From NCBI GenBank assembly GCA_018061005.1, contig JAGOVA010000008.1:1-64000 (forward strand): DNA of 64,000 nt, read 5' to 3'. Source of the DNA: Sterolibacterium sp. Lineage in GTDB: Bacteria > Pseudomonadota > Gammaproteobacteria > Burkholderiales > Rhodocyclaceae. The translations under genes were made by a program, and so were the position numbers. Shown here one piece after another: positions 46,965-55,046 of the stretch (its first letter is position 1; the number at the start of each line of letters is the position of its first letter). The notes beneath the pieces were generated by a model. That model was not told where the DNA came from and did no database searches. It worked only from the letters and a program-made list of their open reading frames with translations.

Positions 46965-47005
46965 CGCGGACTTTCCAGTTTGATTAGTTCATTAACATAT
47001 ACCTT

Positions 47006-49111
47006 ATGAAAGCAATCGCGATGAAAAAACACACTGTCGCCGCCAGCCTGGCGGCGCTCCTCGCCAACGCGGCCGGCGCAGCGACGATAGGGGACGAAGG
47101 CTATTTGCGTTTGATACAGACCGCGCGCGCCGACGGCGCGGCAGCCGTCGTCGTCCATCTAGCGCCGGTTTCACTGAGGCAACTTGCCGCCGATCGTGTC
47201 GGCATTCGCGCAGCGCTTGAGCGGCAAGGCCAGGCCTTGGTCGCCGAGCTGGGCGACGCCGTCGAGGATGGCGGACGCTGGACCAGTCCGCTGGGGCAAA
47301 TCGGTTTGCATCTCACCGAGAGCGGTCTGATGCGCTTGCGTCAAAGTAATAACGCAGTCTCGTTCTGGCCGGACGATAGGGGGCTTCGCCGCAAGAACCT
47401 CGCCGTCGACGAGGCCATGCACGAGTCCATCCGCTCACGCCTGAAGCGCGATGGCTTCGTCGATGTCGAGGTCGTATGGCACGTCGCCGGTCTCGAATAC
47501 GACATCGACGGCGACGGCAGGCCGCGCGTCAGGATGAACGAGGCGCAAAGAGCGACCGCGCGCGCCAAGGCGGCGCGCCTGCTGTCGCGCCTCGGTGATC
47601 GTCAGTTGCCCGATCGGGCAATCGCCGCCTCGAAAGCGCTTGAGACAATGAATTCTCAGCCCGATGCGCCGACGGTGCTGCGCGTCACCCGCCAAGGCTT
47701 GAGCGCTCTTCTCGATGACGACGGCGTTCGCATCGTTCGAGCGCTCGGGCAACAGACGCCCAAGACACGCCGTGTCGATAACAAGACGCTGGCGCTGGCC
47801 GAGCAAGCCGGTAGCGCGGAAGTCATCGTTACCCTGGCGGATCCGATGTTGACGCCCGATCTCGACTTGGTCTCCGATCAGGAGCGCGTCAAGGCCAATC
47901 AGCGGGCGTTCGATGCGCTGCTGGCCATCGCCGGTGGTGCCAGCCAGGTTCGATCCTATCCGGCGCTGGGTACCATGGTTGCACGCATCTCACCGAAAGC
48001 CCTGCGGGCGCTGGATTCGCAGGCCGATGGACGCCTCCTGGCGATGGAGCTGAATCGCCCCGTCGCCACGGCCAGCACCAACGTCAGCGTGCCGTCAATG
48101 AACATCCCCCAGGTTTGGGCGCTCGGCTACAAGGGGGCGAATCAGATGATCGCCGTCTTGGATACCGGCATTTATGCCGCGCACCCCATGTTCAAGAATG
48201 CGGCTGGGCAAAGCCGCATCCTGGCAGAAGGCTGCTACGGCACCACGGCGGTCTCGAATGGCGTGGCCTGGAAATCTGTCTGTCCGCAGGCCAATGCCAG
48301 CGGCGACAGTCCGGAATGGACCACCGGGGCGGCAGTTGCCGTCGCTGGTTGTTCGAGCGTCTCGGCTGCTGTCTGTAACCATGGCACGCATGTGGCCGGG
48401 ATCGCCGTCGGCACGAAAACTTCGGCGGCTCAAGGGGTCGCACCCGAGGCGCAAATCGTCCCCATCCAGGTGTTTTCCTACGACTCTGCGAAACAACGGG
48501 CGCCTACCGTATTCGTCGCCGATCTTCTCGCCGCCTTGCAGATGGCCTACAGATACACGACTGTCGGCCAGCCGAACCCGCTCACTATCAATATGAGTTT
48601 GGGAAGTTCTTACCCCAATCTCTATTCGACGCCGCAGGCCTGCGTCACCGCTAACCCTGCCTGGGCCACGGCGATCGCCAACCTGGTCGCGCGCAATGTG
48701 CCAGTCATCGTGGCGATGGGCAATGACGGTTACAAGGATCGGCTGTCCGCGCCTGCGTGCTTGCCTGGCGCGGTGAAGGTCGGCGCGCTGTCGAACGACG
48801 GCCAGTTAACGACGGAAGCCAGTTTCAGCAACCGACCCGTCTTGGGCAATTTCCCTGGCGAAGCGTTTTTCTTTGCGCCTGGCGGTCAATCAATTACGCC
48901 AGAAACATATGTGATATCCGCCTACGACTCTAGCATTCTTCACGTAGGGATGGCTGGAACATCGCAAGCGGCACCTCATATAACCGGGTTATACGCCCTG
49001 TTCAAGGCGGCGGTTCCGACGGCCACGAATGCCGATATCGCCAACTGGCTTATTGCCAACTCGCCGCGAACCATCAATGGCATTCCGGTAGTTCGCCTGC
49101 CCAATTTGTAA
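47006..49111 (+). CDS. Secreted subtilisin-like (S8) protease with long N-terminal prodomain
   Basis: The 701-residue product has a signal peptide (residues 7-25) and a C-terminal subtilase domain with catalytic Asp386 (VLDTGI), His459 (NHGTHVAGIA) and Ser653 (GTSQAAPHITG), plus the oxyanion Asn region near GNDG. Residues 44-352 look like three diverged copies of an I9-inhibitor-like unit: a beta strand (VVVHLA, VEVVWHV, EVIVTLA), a helix rich in Arg/Gln, and a second strand-helix (IGLHLTESGLMRL, VLRVTRQGLSALL, TMVARISPKALRAL). Val and Ala codons favour GTC and GCC here, unlike GTG and GCG in the flanking genes, which suggests transfer. ATG 47021 is a possible second start. Confidence 0.9.
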   Translation: MKAIAMKKHTVAASLAALLANAAGAATIGDEGYLRLIQTARADGAAAVVVHLAPVSLRQLAADRVGIRAALERQGQALVAELGDAVEDGGRWTSPLGQIGLHLTESGLMRLRQSNNAVSFWPDDRGLRRKNLAVDEAMHESIRSRLKRDGFVDVEVVWHVAGLEYDIDGDGRPRVRMNEAQRATARAKAARLLSRLGDRQLPDRAIAASKALETMNSQPDAPTVLRVTRQGLSALLDDDGVRIVRALGQQTPKTRRVDNKTLALAEQAGSAEVIVTLADPMLTPDLDLVSDQERVKANQRAFDALLAIAGGASQVRSYPALGTMVARISPKALRALDSQADGRLLAMELNRPVATASTNVSVPSMNIPQVWALGYKGANQMIAVLDTGIYAAHPMFKNAAGQSRILAEGCYGTTAVSNGVAWKSVCPQANASGDSPEWTTGAAVAVAGCSSVSAAVCNHGTHVAGIAVGTKTSAAQGVAPEAQIVPIQVFSYDSAKQRAPTVFVADLLAALQMAYRYTTVGQPNPLTINMSLGSSYPNLYSTPQACVTANPAWATAIANLVARNVPVIVAMGNDGYKDRLSAPACLPGAVKVGALSNDGQLTTEASFSNRPVLGNFPGEAFFFAPGGQSITPETYVISAYDSSILHVGMAGTSQAAPHITGLYALFKAAVPTATNADIANWLIANSPRTINGIPVVRLPNL

Positions 49112-49134
49112 TTTATCCTCTGGAGATATTTGAT

Positions 49135-49584
49135 ATGAATTCACGATCGATCTTGACATCATGCGTCATGGCGCTGGTCGCCGCCTTTGCCTTGTCGGGT
49201 TGCTTGAACGACAACAATGGCAGCAGCATGGTTTTGATGAGCTACTATGACGCGCTGGCAGTACCGAACGATGCAGACCCTTCGTTTCGACCGACGATGT
49301 CGTTCGGCGCTGACCGGCAACTGAAAGTGCTGCAGGACGCAGGCATTCAGGCCAGCATTCACAAGTGCGCGACACTTAGGCTCGGATCCGCCGGTGTTGA
49401 CTCGAATGGCGACCCTCTCATACCGGTTGGTGGTGGCATGATTTTAAATGTGGTGCTTTACCTCGTTACCACCGAGCAGGTTGCGGCTGCGAAAAGTCTC
49501 AACATGAGAATCAGCGAGCAAGGGCCAGACAAGGAGCTCGATCCTGCTCGAACGACCTACTACGATTGCCACAGCCCTGGCTAA
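49135..49584 (+). CDS. Putative lipoprotein, partner of the subtilase, no known family
   Basis: The 149-residue product has a type II signal peptide ending in the lipobox LSGC, lipidated at Cys23. Leu follows the Cys, so outer-membrane sorting is expected rather than inner-membrane retention. The mature part has two further Cys, Cys78 and Cys145, that could form a disulfide. I recognise no domain. It begins 23 bases after the subtilase stop on the same strand, with GGAGATATT before ATG 49135, so the two form an operon. It might chaperone, inhibit or anchor the protease; this is speculation from position. Confidence 0.72.
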   Translation: MNSRSILTSCVMALVAAFALSGCLNDNNGSSMVLMSYYDALAVPNDADPSFRPTMSFGADRQLKVLQDAGIQASIHKCATLRLGSAGVDSNGDPLIPVGGGMILNVVLYLVTTEQVAAAKSLNMRISEQGPDKELDPARTTYYDCHSPG

Positions 49585-49632
49585 CGGCCATGACTTTGCA
49601 GAAGACGCCGTGAAACATGAAGGTCATGGCCG
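49585..49632. repeat. Perfect 10-bp inverted repeat after the lipoprotein gene
   Basis: CGGCCATGAC at 49585-49594 is repeated in reverse complement at 49623-49632 with a 28-base centre. It begins one base after the lipoprotein stop. There is no T-run, so it is not a standard intrinsic terminator. It could be a terminator of another kind or the end of a small mobile or repetitive element. Confidence 0.7.
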
Positions 49633-49675
49633 TGTCCCCCTCCCCCAACCTCACGCGTGGGAAGGGAACTGACAG

Positions 49676-49691
49676 AGTCGCTTGCGCGACT
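49676..49691. repeat. Small perfect hairpin AGTCGC-TTGC-GCGACT
   Basis: A six-base perfect stem closes on a TTGC tetraloop. It lies between the two larger inverted repeats of the same spacer. With them it gives three hairpins in 155 bases, unlike any other spacer in the window. Confidence 0.6.
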
Positions 49692-49703
49692 TTCACGTTA
49701 ATG

Positions 49704-49738
49704 CCATGCGGCACGCCGCCTGGTCGCGTGCCGCATGG
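49704..49738. repeat. Perfect 13-bp inverted repeat (strong hairpin)
   Basis: CCATGCGGCACGC at 49704-49716 pairs with GCGTGCCGCATGG at 49726-49738 around a nine-base loop. The GC-rich stem would be very stable. No T-run follows, so it resembles a REP-type element or processed-RNA structure more than an intrinsic terminator. Confidence 0.75.
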
Positions 49739-49778
49739 GAAAGTCCGCACGGAGAGGTTGATTGTGCAGAGCGTCACT

Positions 49779-49847
49779 CTGTTCAAGACAGCGGTTCCGC
49801 CGGCCACGAATGCCGATATCGCCAACTGGCTGCGAACTGTGGCCTAG
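49779..49847 (+). pseudogene. Remnant of a second subtilase 3' end
   Basis: Bases 49779-49831 match 48998-49050, inside the subtilase gene, at 50 of 53 positions. The shared part encodes LFK-(A/T)-AVP-(T/P)-ATNADIANWL, the last helix of the protease domain. In the remnant the frame then reads RTVA and stops at TAG 49845-49847. The rest of the protease is absent. A small open frame from 49617 covers it, but has no protein-like start. I read it as the leftover of a duplicated copy lost by deletion. Confidence 0.75.
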
Positions 49848-49913
49848 ATTTCGGTGATTCCTTCTTGCCAGGTCACTGCTCGCCCGTACGCGCTGATCTA
49901 GCCTGTTCCCGGG

Positions 49914-49920
49914 TTAGAAT
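49914..49920 (+). promoter_or_regulatory. Candidate crcB -10 element, possibly leaderless
   Basis: TTAGAAT ends eight bases before the crcB ATG at 49928, so transcription would begin at or next to the start codon. No Shine-Dalgarno sequence fits between them. A -35 is not recognisable. The conserved core of the fluoride riboswitch is not present in 49848-49927. Confidence 0.4.
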
Positions 49921-49927
49921 CCGATCG

Positions 49928-50311
49928 ATGAACCTCCTTTCCTTCCTCGCCATCGGCCTCGGTGCTGCGCTAGGAGCCTGGCTGCGCTGGGCGCTGGGTT
50001 TGCTGCTCAACCCGTGGTTTTCCACGTTGCCCATGGGTACTTTGGCGGCCAACTTGCTCGGTGGCTATCTGGTTGGCGTGGCGGTGACGGTGTTTCACAT
50101 CAATACCGATCTGCCGCCGGAGTTGAAACTGTTCGTCATCACCGGCTTCCTTGGTGGGCTGACCACCTTCTCGACGTTTTCGGCGGAAGTCGTTGGTCTG
50201 ATCCAGCGTGCCGAATACGCCTGGGCGCTGGGCGCGGCAACGCTGCATCTGAGCGGCTCGTTGCTGCTCACCGGGTTGGGTATTTACACTGTTCTCCAGA
50301 TCGCCCGATGA
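49928..50311 (+). CDS. crcB: Fluoride channel CrcB/Fluc
   Basis: CrcB exports fluoride through a dual-topology dimer channel. The 127-residue protein has four membrane helices, the conserved Asn42 (GTLAANLLGG), and the phenylalanine-box and sodium-site region GGLTTFSTFSAE at 76-87. A single gene of this length fits the homodimeric form. ATG 49928 gives MNLLSFLAIGLG; the open frame extends upstream across the repeat-rich spacer but without similarity. The stop overlaps the hrpA ATG by four bases, an unusual pairing that suggests read-through into hrpA. Confidence 0.94.
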   Translation: MNLLSFLAIGLGAALGAWLRWALGLLLNPWFSTLPMGTLAANLLGGYLVGVAVTVFHINTDLPPELKLFVITGFLGGLTTFSTFSAEVVGLIQRAEYAWALGAATLHLSGSLLLTGLGIYTVLQIAR

Positions 50312-53300
50312 AGTTCGATCCTGTTGCCCGCCTGGCGGCTCGGCCAGCGATTGTTTATGACGAACTGTTGCCCGTCAATCAGCGGCGTGAGGAAATTGCG
50401 CGTGCTATTGCACAGCATCAGGTGGTCGTCATTTGTGGCGAAACCGGCTCGGGCAAGACCACTCAGTTGCCGAAGATCTGCCTCGAACTCGGGCGTGGCA
50501 GTGCGGGGCTGATTGGCCACACCCAGCCACGGCGGATCGCTGCGCGTGCCACGGCGGCACGCATCGCGCAAGAGCTGAAGTCAGAACTGGGGCGGTATGT
50601 CGGTTACAAGATTCGCTTTACCGATCGCGCCTCGAATGACACTTACATCAAACTGATGACCGACGGGATCCTGCTGGCGGAAACCCAGGGTGACCCCTTG
50701 CTGCGCCAGTACGACACGCTGATCATCGACGAAGCGCACGAACGCAGCCTCAATATTGATTTTTTGCTGGGCTATCTCCGGCAACTGTTGCTGCGTCGTC
50801 CGGAGCTGAAGGTGATCGTGACCTCCGCCACGCTGGATGCGGAACGCTTCGCGCAGCATTTCATGCGCGATGGCCAGCCCGCGCCGGTGATCGAGGTTTC
50901 CGGGCGGCTGTATCCGATCGAGATGCGCTGGCGTCCGGTGCAGGAGACAGCCGCCGAAAAAGAGCGCGAGCTGAATGAGGCCATCGTCGATGCGGTGGAT
51001 GAGGCGCAGCGCGCGGGGCCAGGCGACGTGCTGGTGTTTCTGCCGGGAGAGCGTGAAATCCGCGAGGCAGCCGAGGCACTGCGCAAACATGGGCTGCGTC
51101 GTCCAGGGGTGCAGCCGACGGAAATCCTGCCTTTGTTTGCGCGCCAGTCGGCGCAGGAGCAGGCGCGCATCTTCGCGTCGCATCAGGGGCGACGGGTGGT
51201 GCTGGCCACCAATGTGGCCGAGACCTCGCTGACGGTGCCGGGCATCCGTTATGTGGTCGATGCAGGGCAGGCGCGGATCAAGCGTTACAGTCATCGCAAC
51301 AAAATCGAGCAGTTGCTGGTCGAGCCGATTTCGCAGGCTGCAGCACGGCAGCGTGCCGGGCGTTGCGGGCGGGTGGCCAGCGGCATTTGTTTTCGCCTGT
51401 ATGACGAGGAAGATTTTGCGCGCCGTCCGGCCTACACCGATCCGGAAATCCTGCGCTCCTCGCTGGCGGGAGTGATTCTGCGGATGAAGTCGTTGCATCT
51501 GGGCGATGTGGAGGACTTCCCCTTTTTGCAGGCACCGCTGCCCAAAATGGTCACCGATGGTTATCAGCTGCTCGGTGAGCTGGGTGCGGTCGATGAGCAG
51601 CGCAATCTCACGCAGGTGGGACGTGAGCTGGCGAAGCTGCCGCTCGATCCGAAAATTGGCCGCATGATCCTGGCCGGCCGCGATCTGGGCGCGCTCACCG
51701 AGGTGCTGGTGATTGCGGCGGCGCTGTCGATTCCCGATCCGCGCGAACGGCCGCAAGAGCGTGCAGGCAGTGCCGATCAGGCGCATACCCGCTGGAAGGA
51801 CGAGCGTTCGGAATTCAACACATGGCTGAAGCTGTGGCAGGCCACGGATGAGGTGTGGACGCATGAGTCATCGTCGAAGCAGAAATCGTGGTGCAAGCAG
51901 AATTTCATCTCCTGGATGCGTCTGCGCGAATGGCGCGATATTCATGGCCAGTTGCACGCGCTGTGCACCGAGCATGGCTGGCACGAGAACACCCCGCCCG
52001 CGAGTTATGAGGCGCTGCATGGCGCGCTGCTGACGGGTCTGCTGGGCAATCTCGGCTTGAAGAACGAGGAAGAGGGACATTATCTCGGCGCGCGCGGCAT
52101 CAAGTTTCACCTCCATCCGGGCTCTTCGCTGGTGAAGAAGGCCGGGCGCTGGATTGTGGCGGCCGAGCTGGTGGAAACTTCGCGGCTGTTTGCCCGCTGC
52201 GTGGCCAAAATCGAGCCGGAATGGCTGGAGCGGGTGGGCGCGCATCTGGTGCGTAAGCATGTGTATGAGCCGCACTGGGAGAAGAACTCGGGGCAGGTGG
52301 TGGCCTGGGAGCGCGCCACATTGCATGGCTTGCTGCTGTATGCCAAACGGCGGGTGAGTTTTGGCCGGCCGGGGCAATCCACTCCCGCAGAAATGCAGCT
52401 TGCCCGCGAGTTGTTCATCCGCGATGCGCTGGTGGGCGGCGAGGTGCATGAGGACTATGTACGGCGGGCGAAATTCCTTCAGCATAACCGCAAGCTGGTG
52501 CGTGACATCGAGGCGCTGGAGCACAAGTCGCGGCGGCCGGATGTGCTGGTGGATGAAGCCCTGATTGAGGCGTTTTACGACAGCCTGCTGCCTCCGGACA
52601 TCGTGACGTTGGCGGCTTTCGATGCCTGGCGCAAAGGGGCGGAAGCCCAGTCGCCGCGCTTGTTGTGTCTTGAGCGCGAACAGTTGATGCGCCACGAGGC
52701 GGCGGGAATTACCACCGATGCGTTTCCGCCGGATATGGTGTGTCATGGTCGTTCGCTGCGGCTGAGTTATCACCACGACCCGGGGGCAGCGGATGATGGG
52801 GTCACGCTGGCCTTGCCGTTGTTGCAGCTGAACCAGGTGCCGCTGACACGCTGTGAGTGGCTGGTCCCCGGCCTGCTGGAAGAAAAAGTGCGCCAGTTGC
52901 TAAAGACCCTGCCCCAGCGGTATCGCCATCGCTTGATGCCCCTCGATGGTTTTGCGGCTGAATTCTGCGCTGTTGAACAGGATCGTGAAGAACCGCTGCT
53001 GCGCGCGCTGACGCGGGCGGTGGAAGAAAAACTGATGATGAAGCTGCCGCTCGATGCTTTTCGTATGGGTGAGCTGCGCCCGCATCTGTTCATGAATTTT
53101 CGCCTGCTCGATGAACATGGCGGCACGCTGGCGCTTTCCCGTTCGCTGGCCGAGCTGCGCGCCCAGCATGGCGCGCGGGTTGAGCAACGCTATGCGGAGG
53201 CCAGTACCTCGGTGGAGGAGGGTGACGCGCATGAAAACCCGGAAGAGCTGTCCGGGCTGACCCGCTGGAGTTTTGGTGATCTGCCCGAGTTACTGGAAGT

Positions 53301-54123
53301 GCTTGTTCAGGGGCGCAAGGTGGTTGGTTTCCCGGCACTGGTGGATGACGAAACCAGCGTCTCACTGCGCGTTTTCGACACGCCGGAAAAAGCACGGGCG
53401 CAGCATCGGGGCGGCTTGCGTCGGCTGTTCCTGCTCAACGCTCGCGAACAGATGAAGCAGCTGGAAAAAACGCTGTTCGGTACGCCGGTATTTCGTGACA
53501 TGGCGATGCAGTTCATGGCGCAGGGCGGCGAGCAAGTGTTACGCACGCAGCTTGTCGCCGTGATGCTGGAACGCACCTGTTTGCTGGAACCGTTGCCACA
53601 GAATGAGGCTGAATTTGAGGCGCGACTGAAAGAGGCCAAGCCCCGGATCAGTCTGGTCGGGCAGGAAATCCTGCGGCTGGTGGTCAGCATCGTCAACGAT
53701 CATGGCGCCTTGCAGAAGAAGCTGGCGGGCTTTGCCAAAGCACATCCGGCGGTGGCCAGTGATCTCAACGCGCAATGTGCCGCGCTGCTGGGCAAGGATT
53801 TCATCCTGCAAACGCCTTATGAGCGGTTGCAGCAGTACCCGCGTTATTTCAAGGGGGCGGCGCTGCGTCTGGACAAGCTGCGGAATGATCCTGCGCGCGA
53901 TGCACGTCTCATGGCCGAATGGCAGGGGCTGGCCAAGCCCTGGGAGCGCGAACGGCTGGCCTGCCTGAAGGCGGGAACGGCCGATGCATTTTTCGACGAA
54001 TTCCGCTGGTTGCTGGAGGAACTGCGTATCGCCCTGTACGCGCAGGAGTTGCGCACGCCGTCACCGGTATCCGTTAAACGCTTGCAGAAAATGTGGGAGA
54101 CGCGGCGTCGATCCCATGGATAA
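50308..54123 (+). CDS. hrpA: DEAH-box ATP-dependent RNA helicase HrpA
   Basis: HrpA is a large DEAH-box RNA helicase linked in E. coli to mRNA processing and rescue of stalled ribosomes. The 1271-residue product shows Walker A GETGSGKTTQ (44-53), DEAHERS near residue 140, TSATLDAERF, NVAETSLTVPGIRYVVD, QRAGRCGR, then the winged-helix/OB region (DUF3418 C-terminus, with LPLLQLNQVPL in the middle). Length is near the 1300 typical of the family. ATG 50308 overlaps the crcB stop. Confidence 0.95.
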   Translation: MKFDPVARLAARPAIVYDELLPVNQRREEIARAIAQHQVVVICGETGSGKTTQLPKICLELGRGSAGLIGHTQPRRIAARATAARIAQELKSELGRYVGYKIRFTDRASNDTYIKLMTDGILLAETQGDPLLRQYDTLIIDEAHERSLNIDFLLGYLRQLLLRRPELKVIVTSATLDAERFAQHFMRDGQPAPVIEVSGRLYPIEMRWRPVQETAAEKERELNEAIVDAVDEAQRAGPGDVLVFLPGEREIREAAEALRKHGLRRPGVQPTEILPLFARQSAQEQARIFASHQGRRVVLATNVAETSLTVPGIRYVVDAGQARIKRYSHRNKIEQLLVEPISQAAARQRAGRCGRVASGICFRLYDEEDFARRPAYTDPEILRSSLAGVILRMKSLHLGDVEDFPFLQAPLPKMVTDGYQLLGELGAVDEQRNLTQVGRELAKLPLDPKIGRMILAGRDLGALTEVLVIAAALSIPDPRERPQERAGSADQAHTRWKDERSEFNTWLKLWQATDEVWTHESSSKQKSWCKQNFISWMRLREWRDIHGQLHALCTEHGWHENTPPASYEALHGALLTGLLGNLGLKNEEEGHYLGARGIKFHLHPGSSLVKKAGRWIVAAELVETSRLFARCVAKIEPEWLERVGAHLVRKHVYEPHWEKNSGQVVAWERATLHGLLLYAKRRVSFGRPGQSTPAEMQLARELFIRDALVGGEVHEDYVRRAKFLQHNRKLVRDIEALEHKSRRPDVLVDEALIEAFYDSLLPPDIVTLAAFDAWRKGAEAQSPRLLCLEREQLMRHEAAGITTDAFPPDMVCHGRSLRLSYHHDPGAADDGVTLALPLLQLNQVPLTRCEWLVPGLLEEKVRQLLKTLPQRYRHRLMPLDGFAAEFCAVEQDREEPLLRALTRAVEEKLMMKLPLDAFRMGELRPHLFMNFRLLDEHGGTLALSRSLAELRAQHGARVEQRYAEASTSVEEGDAHENPEELSGLTRWSFGDLPELLEVLVQGRKVVGFPALVDDETSVSLRVFDTPEKARAQHRGGLRRLFLLNAREQMKQLEKTLFGTPVFRDMAMQFMAQGGEQVLRTQLVAVMLERTCLLEPLPQNEAEFEARLKEAKPRISLVGQEILRLVVSIVNDHGALQKKLAGFAKAHPAVASDLNAQCAALLGKDFILQTPYERLQQYPRYFKGAALRLDKLRNDPARDARLMAEWQGLAKPWERERLACLKAGTADAFFDEFRWLLEELRIALYAQELRTPSPVSVKRLQKMWETRRRSHG

Positions 54124-54145
54124 GCATGGATAAGGAGGCAAGCTC

Positions 54146-54910
54146 ATGAACCCACTCAACATTGGCGCGCTCATTATTGGCGATGAAATCATCCGTGGTA
54201 AACGCAGCGATAAACATTTTGCCCAATTAATCAACGTGCTGGCCGCGCGCGGGTTGCGGCTGACGTGGAGTCTGTATCTGGGCGATGACCGGCCGCGTCT
54301 GATTGATACGCTGCGGCGCACGTTGGCGACCCACGATGTGGTGTTCAGTTTCGGCGGCATCGGCATTACGCCAGACGATCACACCCGGCAGGCCGCTGCG
54401 GCGGCTGCGGAAGTTGAACTACGGCTGCATCCGGAGGCCGAACGTGAAATTCGCACCCGCTGCGCCGAGCAGCAGCTCGAAGTCAGCGCGCAACGCCTGC
54501 AACTGGGCGAGTTTCCGGTGGGGAGTCGCATTGTGCCGAATCCGGTGAATCGGATGCCCGGGTTCTCATTGGGCGATCATCATTTTTACCCGGGCTTTCC
54601 GCAGATGGCCTGGCCGATGCTGGAGTGGACGCTGGATACCTATTACAAGGCACACTTTCATGCCGTGGATGAGGAGGAGGCAGCGATCATCGTCTGGGAG
54701 GGGAGTGAAGGTCGCTTGCTGGCATTGATGCACGCCATCGAGGCGCGTTATCCGGCATTGACGGTGTTCAGCCTGCCTTCATTGGGGGACGGGCAACGTC
54801 GCCCGCATATCGAGCTGGGTGTGCGTGGCGCACCGGCACAGGTGGCCGCTGCGATGACCGAGATTCGTAGCGGGGTGACGCAGCAGGGCTACCTCTGGGA
54901 AGCGCTTTGA
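54146..54910 (+). CDS. Molybdopterin-binding (MoaB/CinA N-terminal type) domain protein
   Basis: The 254-residue product belongs to COG1058, the MoCF-binding fold shared by MoaB, MogA and the CinA N-terminus. Visible are the N-terminal IGALIIGDEIIRG, the loop SFGGIGITPDD (68-78), and NPVNRMPGF. The CinA C-terminal amidohydrolase domain is absent, so it is the stand-alone form. Its reaction is unknown; relatives include nicotinamide-nucleotide hydrolases and molybdenum-cofactor proteins, and no such genes are nearby. AAGGAGG precedes ATG 54146 by seven bases. It is downstream of hrpA by 22 bases. Confidence 0.82.
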   Translation: MNPLNIGALIIGDEIIRGKRSDKHFAQLINVLAARGLRLTWSLYLGDDRPRLIDTLRRTLATHDVVFSFGGIGITPDDHTRQAAAAAAEVELRLHPEAEREIRTRCAEQQLEVSAQRLQLGEFPVGSRIVPNPVNRMPGFSLGDHHFYPGFPQMAWPMLEWTLDTYYKAHFHAVDEEEAAIIVWEGSEGRLLALMHAIEARYPALTVFSLPSLGDGQRRPHIELGVRGAPAQVAAAMTEIRSGVTQQGYLWEAL

Positions 54911-54919
54911 GGCGGAAAA

Positions 54920-54946
54920 GTCACCCGAGTCACCCGAGTCACTTGA
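54920..54946. repeat. Three tandem 9-mers GTCACCCGA
   Basis: GTCACCCGA occurs at 54920 and 54929 and in the two-mismatch form GTCACTTGA at 54938. It lies ten bases after the molybdopterin-domain gene stop and before the phasin terminator. This may be a slippage-prone tract or a binding site. No function can be assigned. Confidence 0.6.
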
Positions 54947-54968
54947 AAATCACACGCGAAAAACAGGC

Positions 54969-54997
54969 AAAAAAAACCCGGCGCAACGCACCGGGTT
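54969..54997 (-). terminator. Rho-independent terminator of the phasin gene
   Basis: AACCCGG at 54975-54981 pairs with CCGGGTT at 54991-54997 around a nine-base loop. On the minus strand the stem is followed by an unbroken T-run (the A8 at 54969-54976). It lies 50 bases after the phasin stop codon. Confidence 0.85.
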
Positions 54998-55001
54998 GAA
55001 A

Positions 55002-55019
55002 CCAGCCAAATATGGCTGG
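55002..55019. repeat. Second hairpin after the phasin stop
   Basis: CCAGCCA and TGGCTGG form a perfect seven-base stem with an AATA loop, just inside the terminator at 54969-54997. Tandem hairpins like this can protect the 3' end of an abundant mRNA such as that of a phasin. Confidence 0.6.
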
Positions 55020-55046
55020 AGGAGGAGACGGTACAGGCCAGACCGA

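Larger units (their letters stand above)
46703..47005. other. 303-base divergent region between glnS and the subtilase gene
   Basis: No gene is seen. A leftward TAGAAT at 46744-46739 is a candidate glnS -10, about 36 bases before the glnS ATG. A well-formed rightward sigma-70 promoter lies at 46937-46964. Between them is mixed sequence with a GGCCATTAGCATGGCC palindrome-like element (46871-46886) and an A6 run. The last 45 bases before the subtilase are AT-rich and lack a Shine-Dalgarno sequence. Confidence 0.6.

Noticed and set aside
49617..49847. 76-codon frame covering the hairpins and the subtilase fragment
   Set aside because: Only the last 20 codons resemble a protein, and they are the duplicated protease tail; the rest is repeat sequence without coding character.
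49848..49927. Fluoride riboswitch upstream of crcB
   Set aside because: The conserved pseudoknot core of the crcB motif is not recognisable, and the predicted promoter leaves no room for it.
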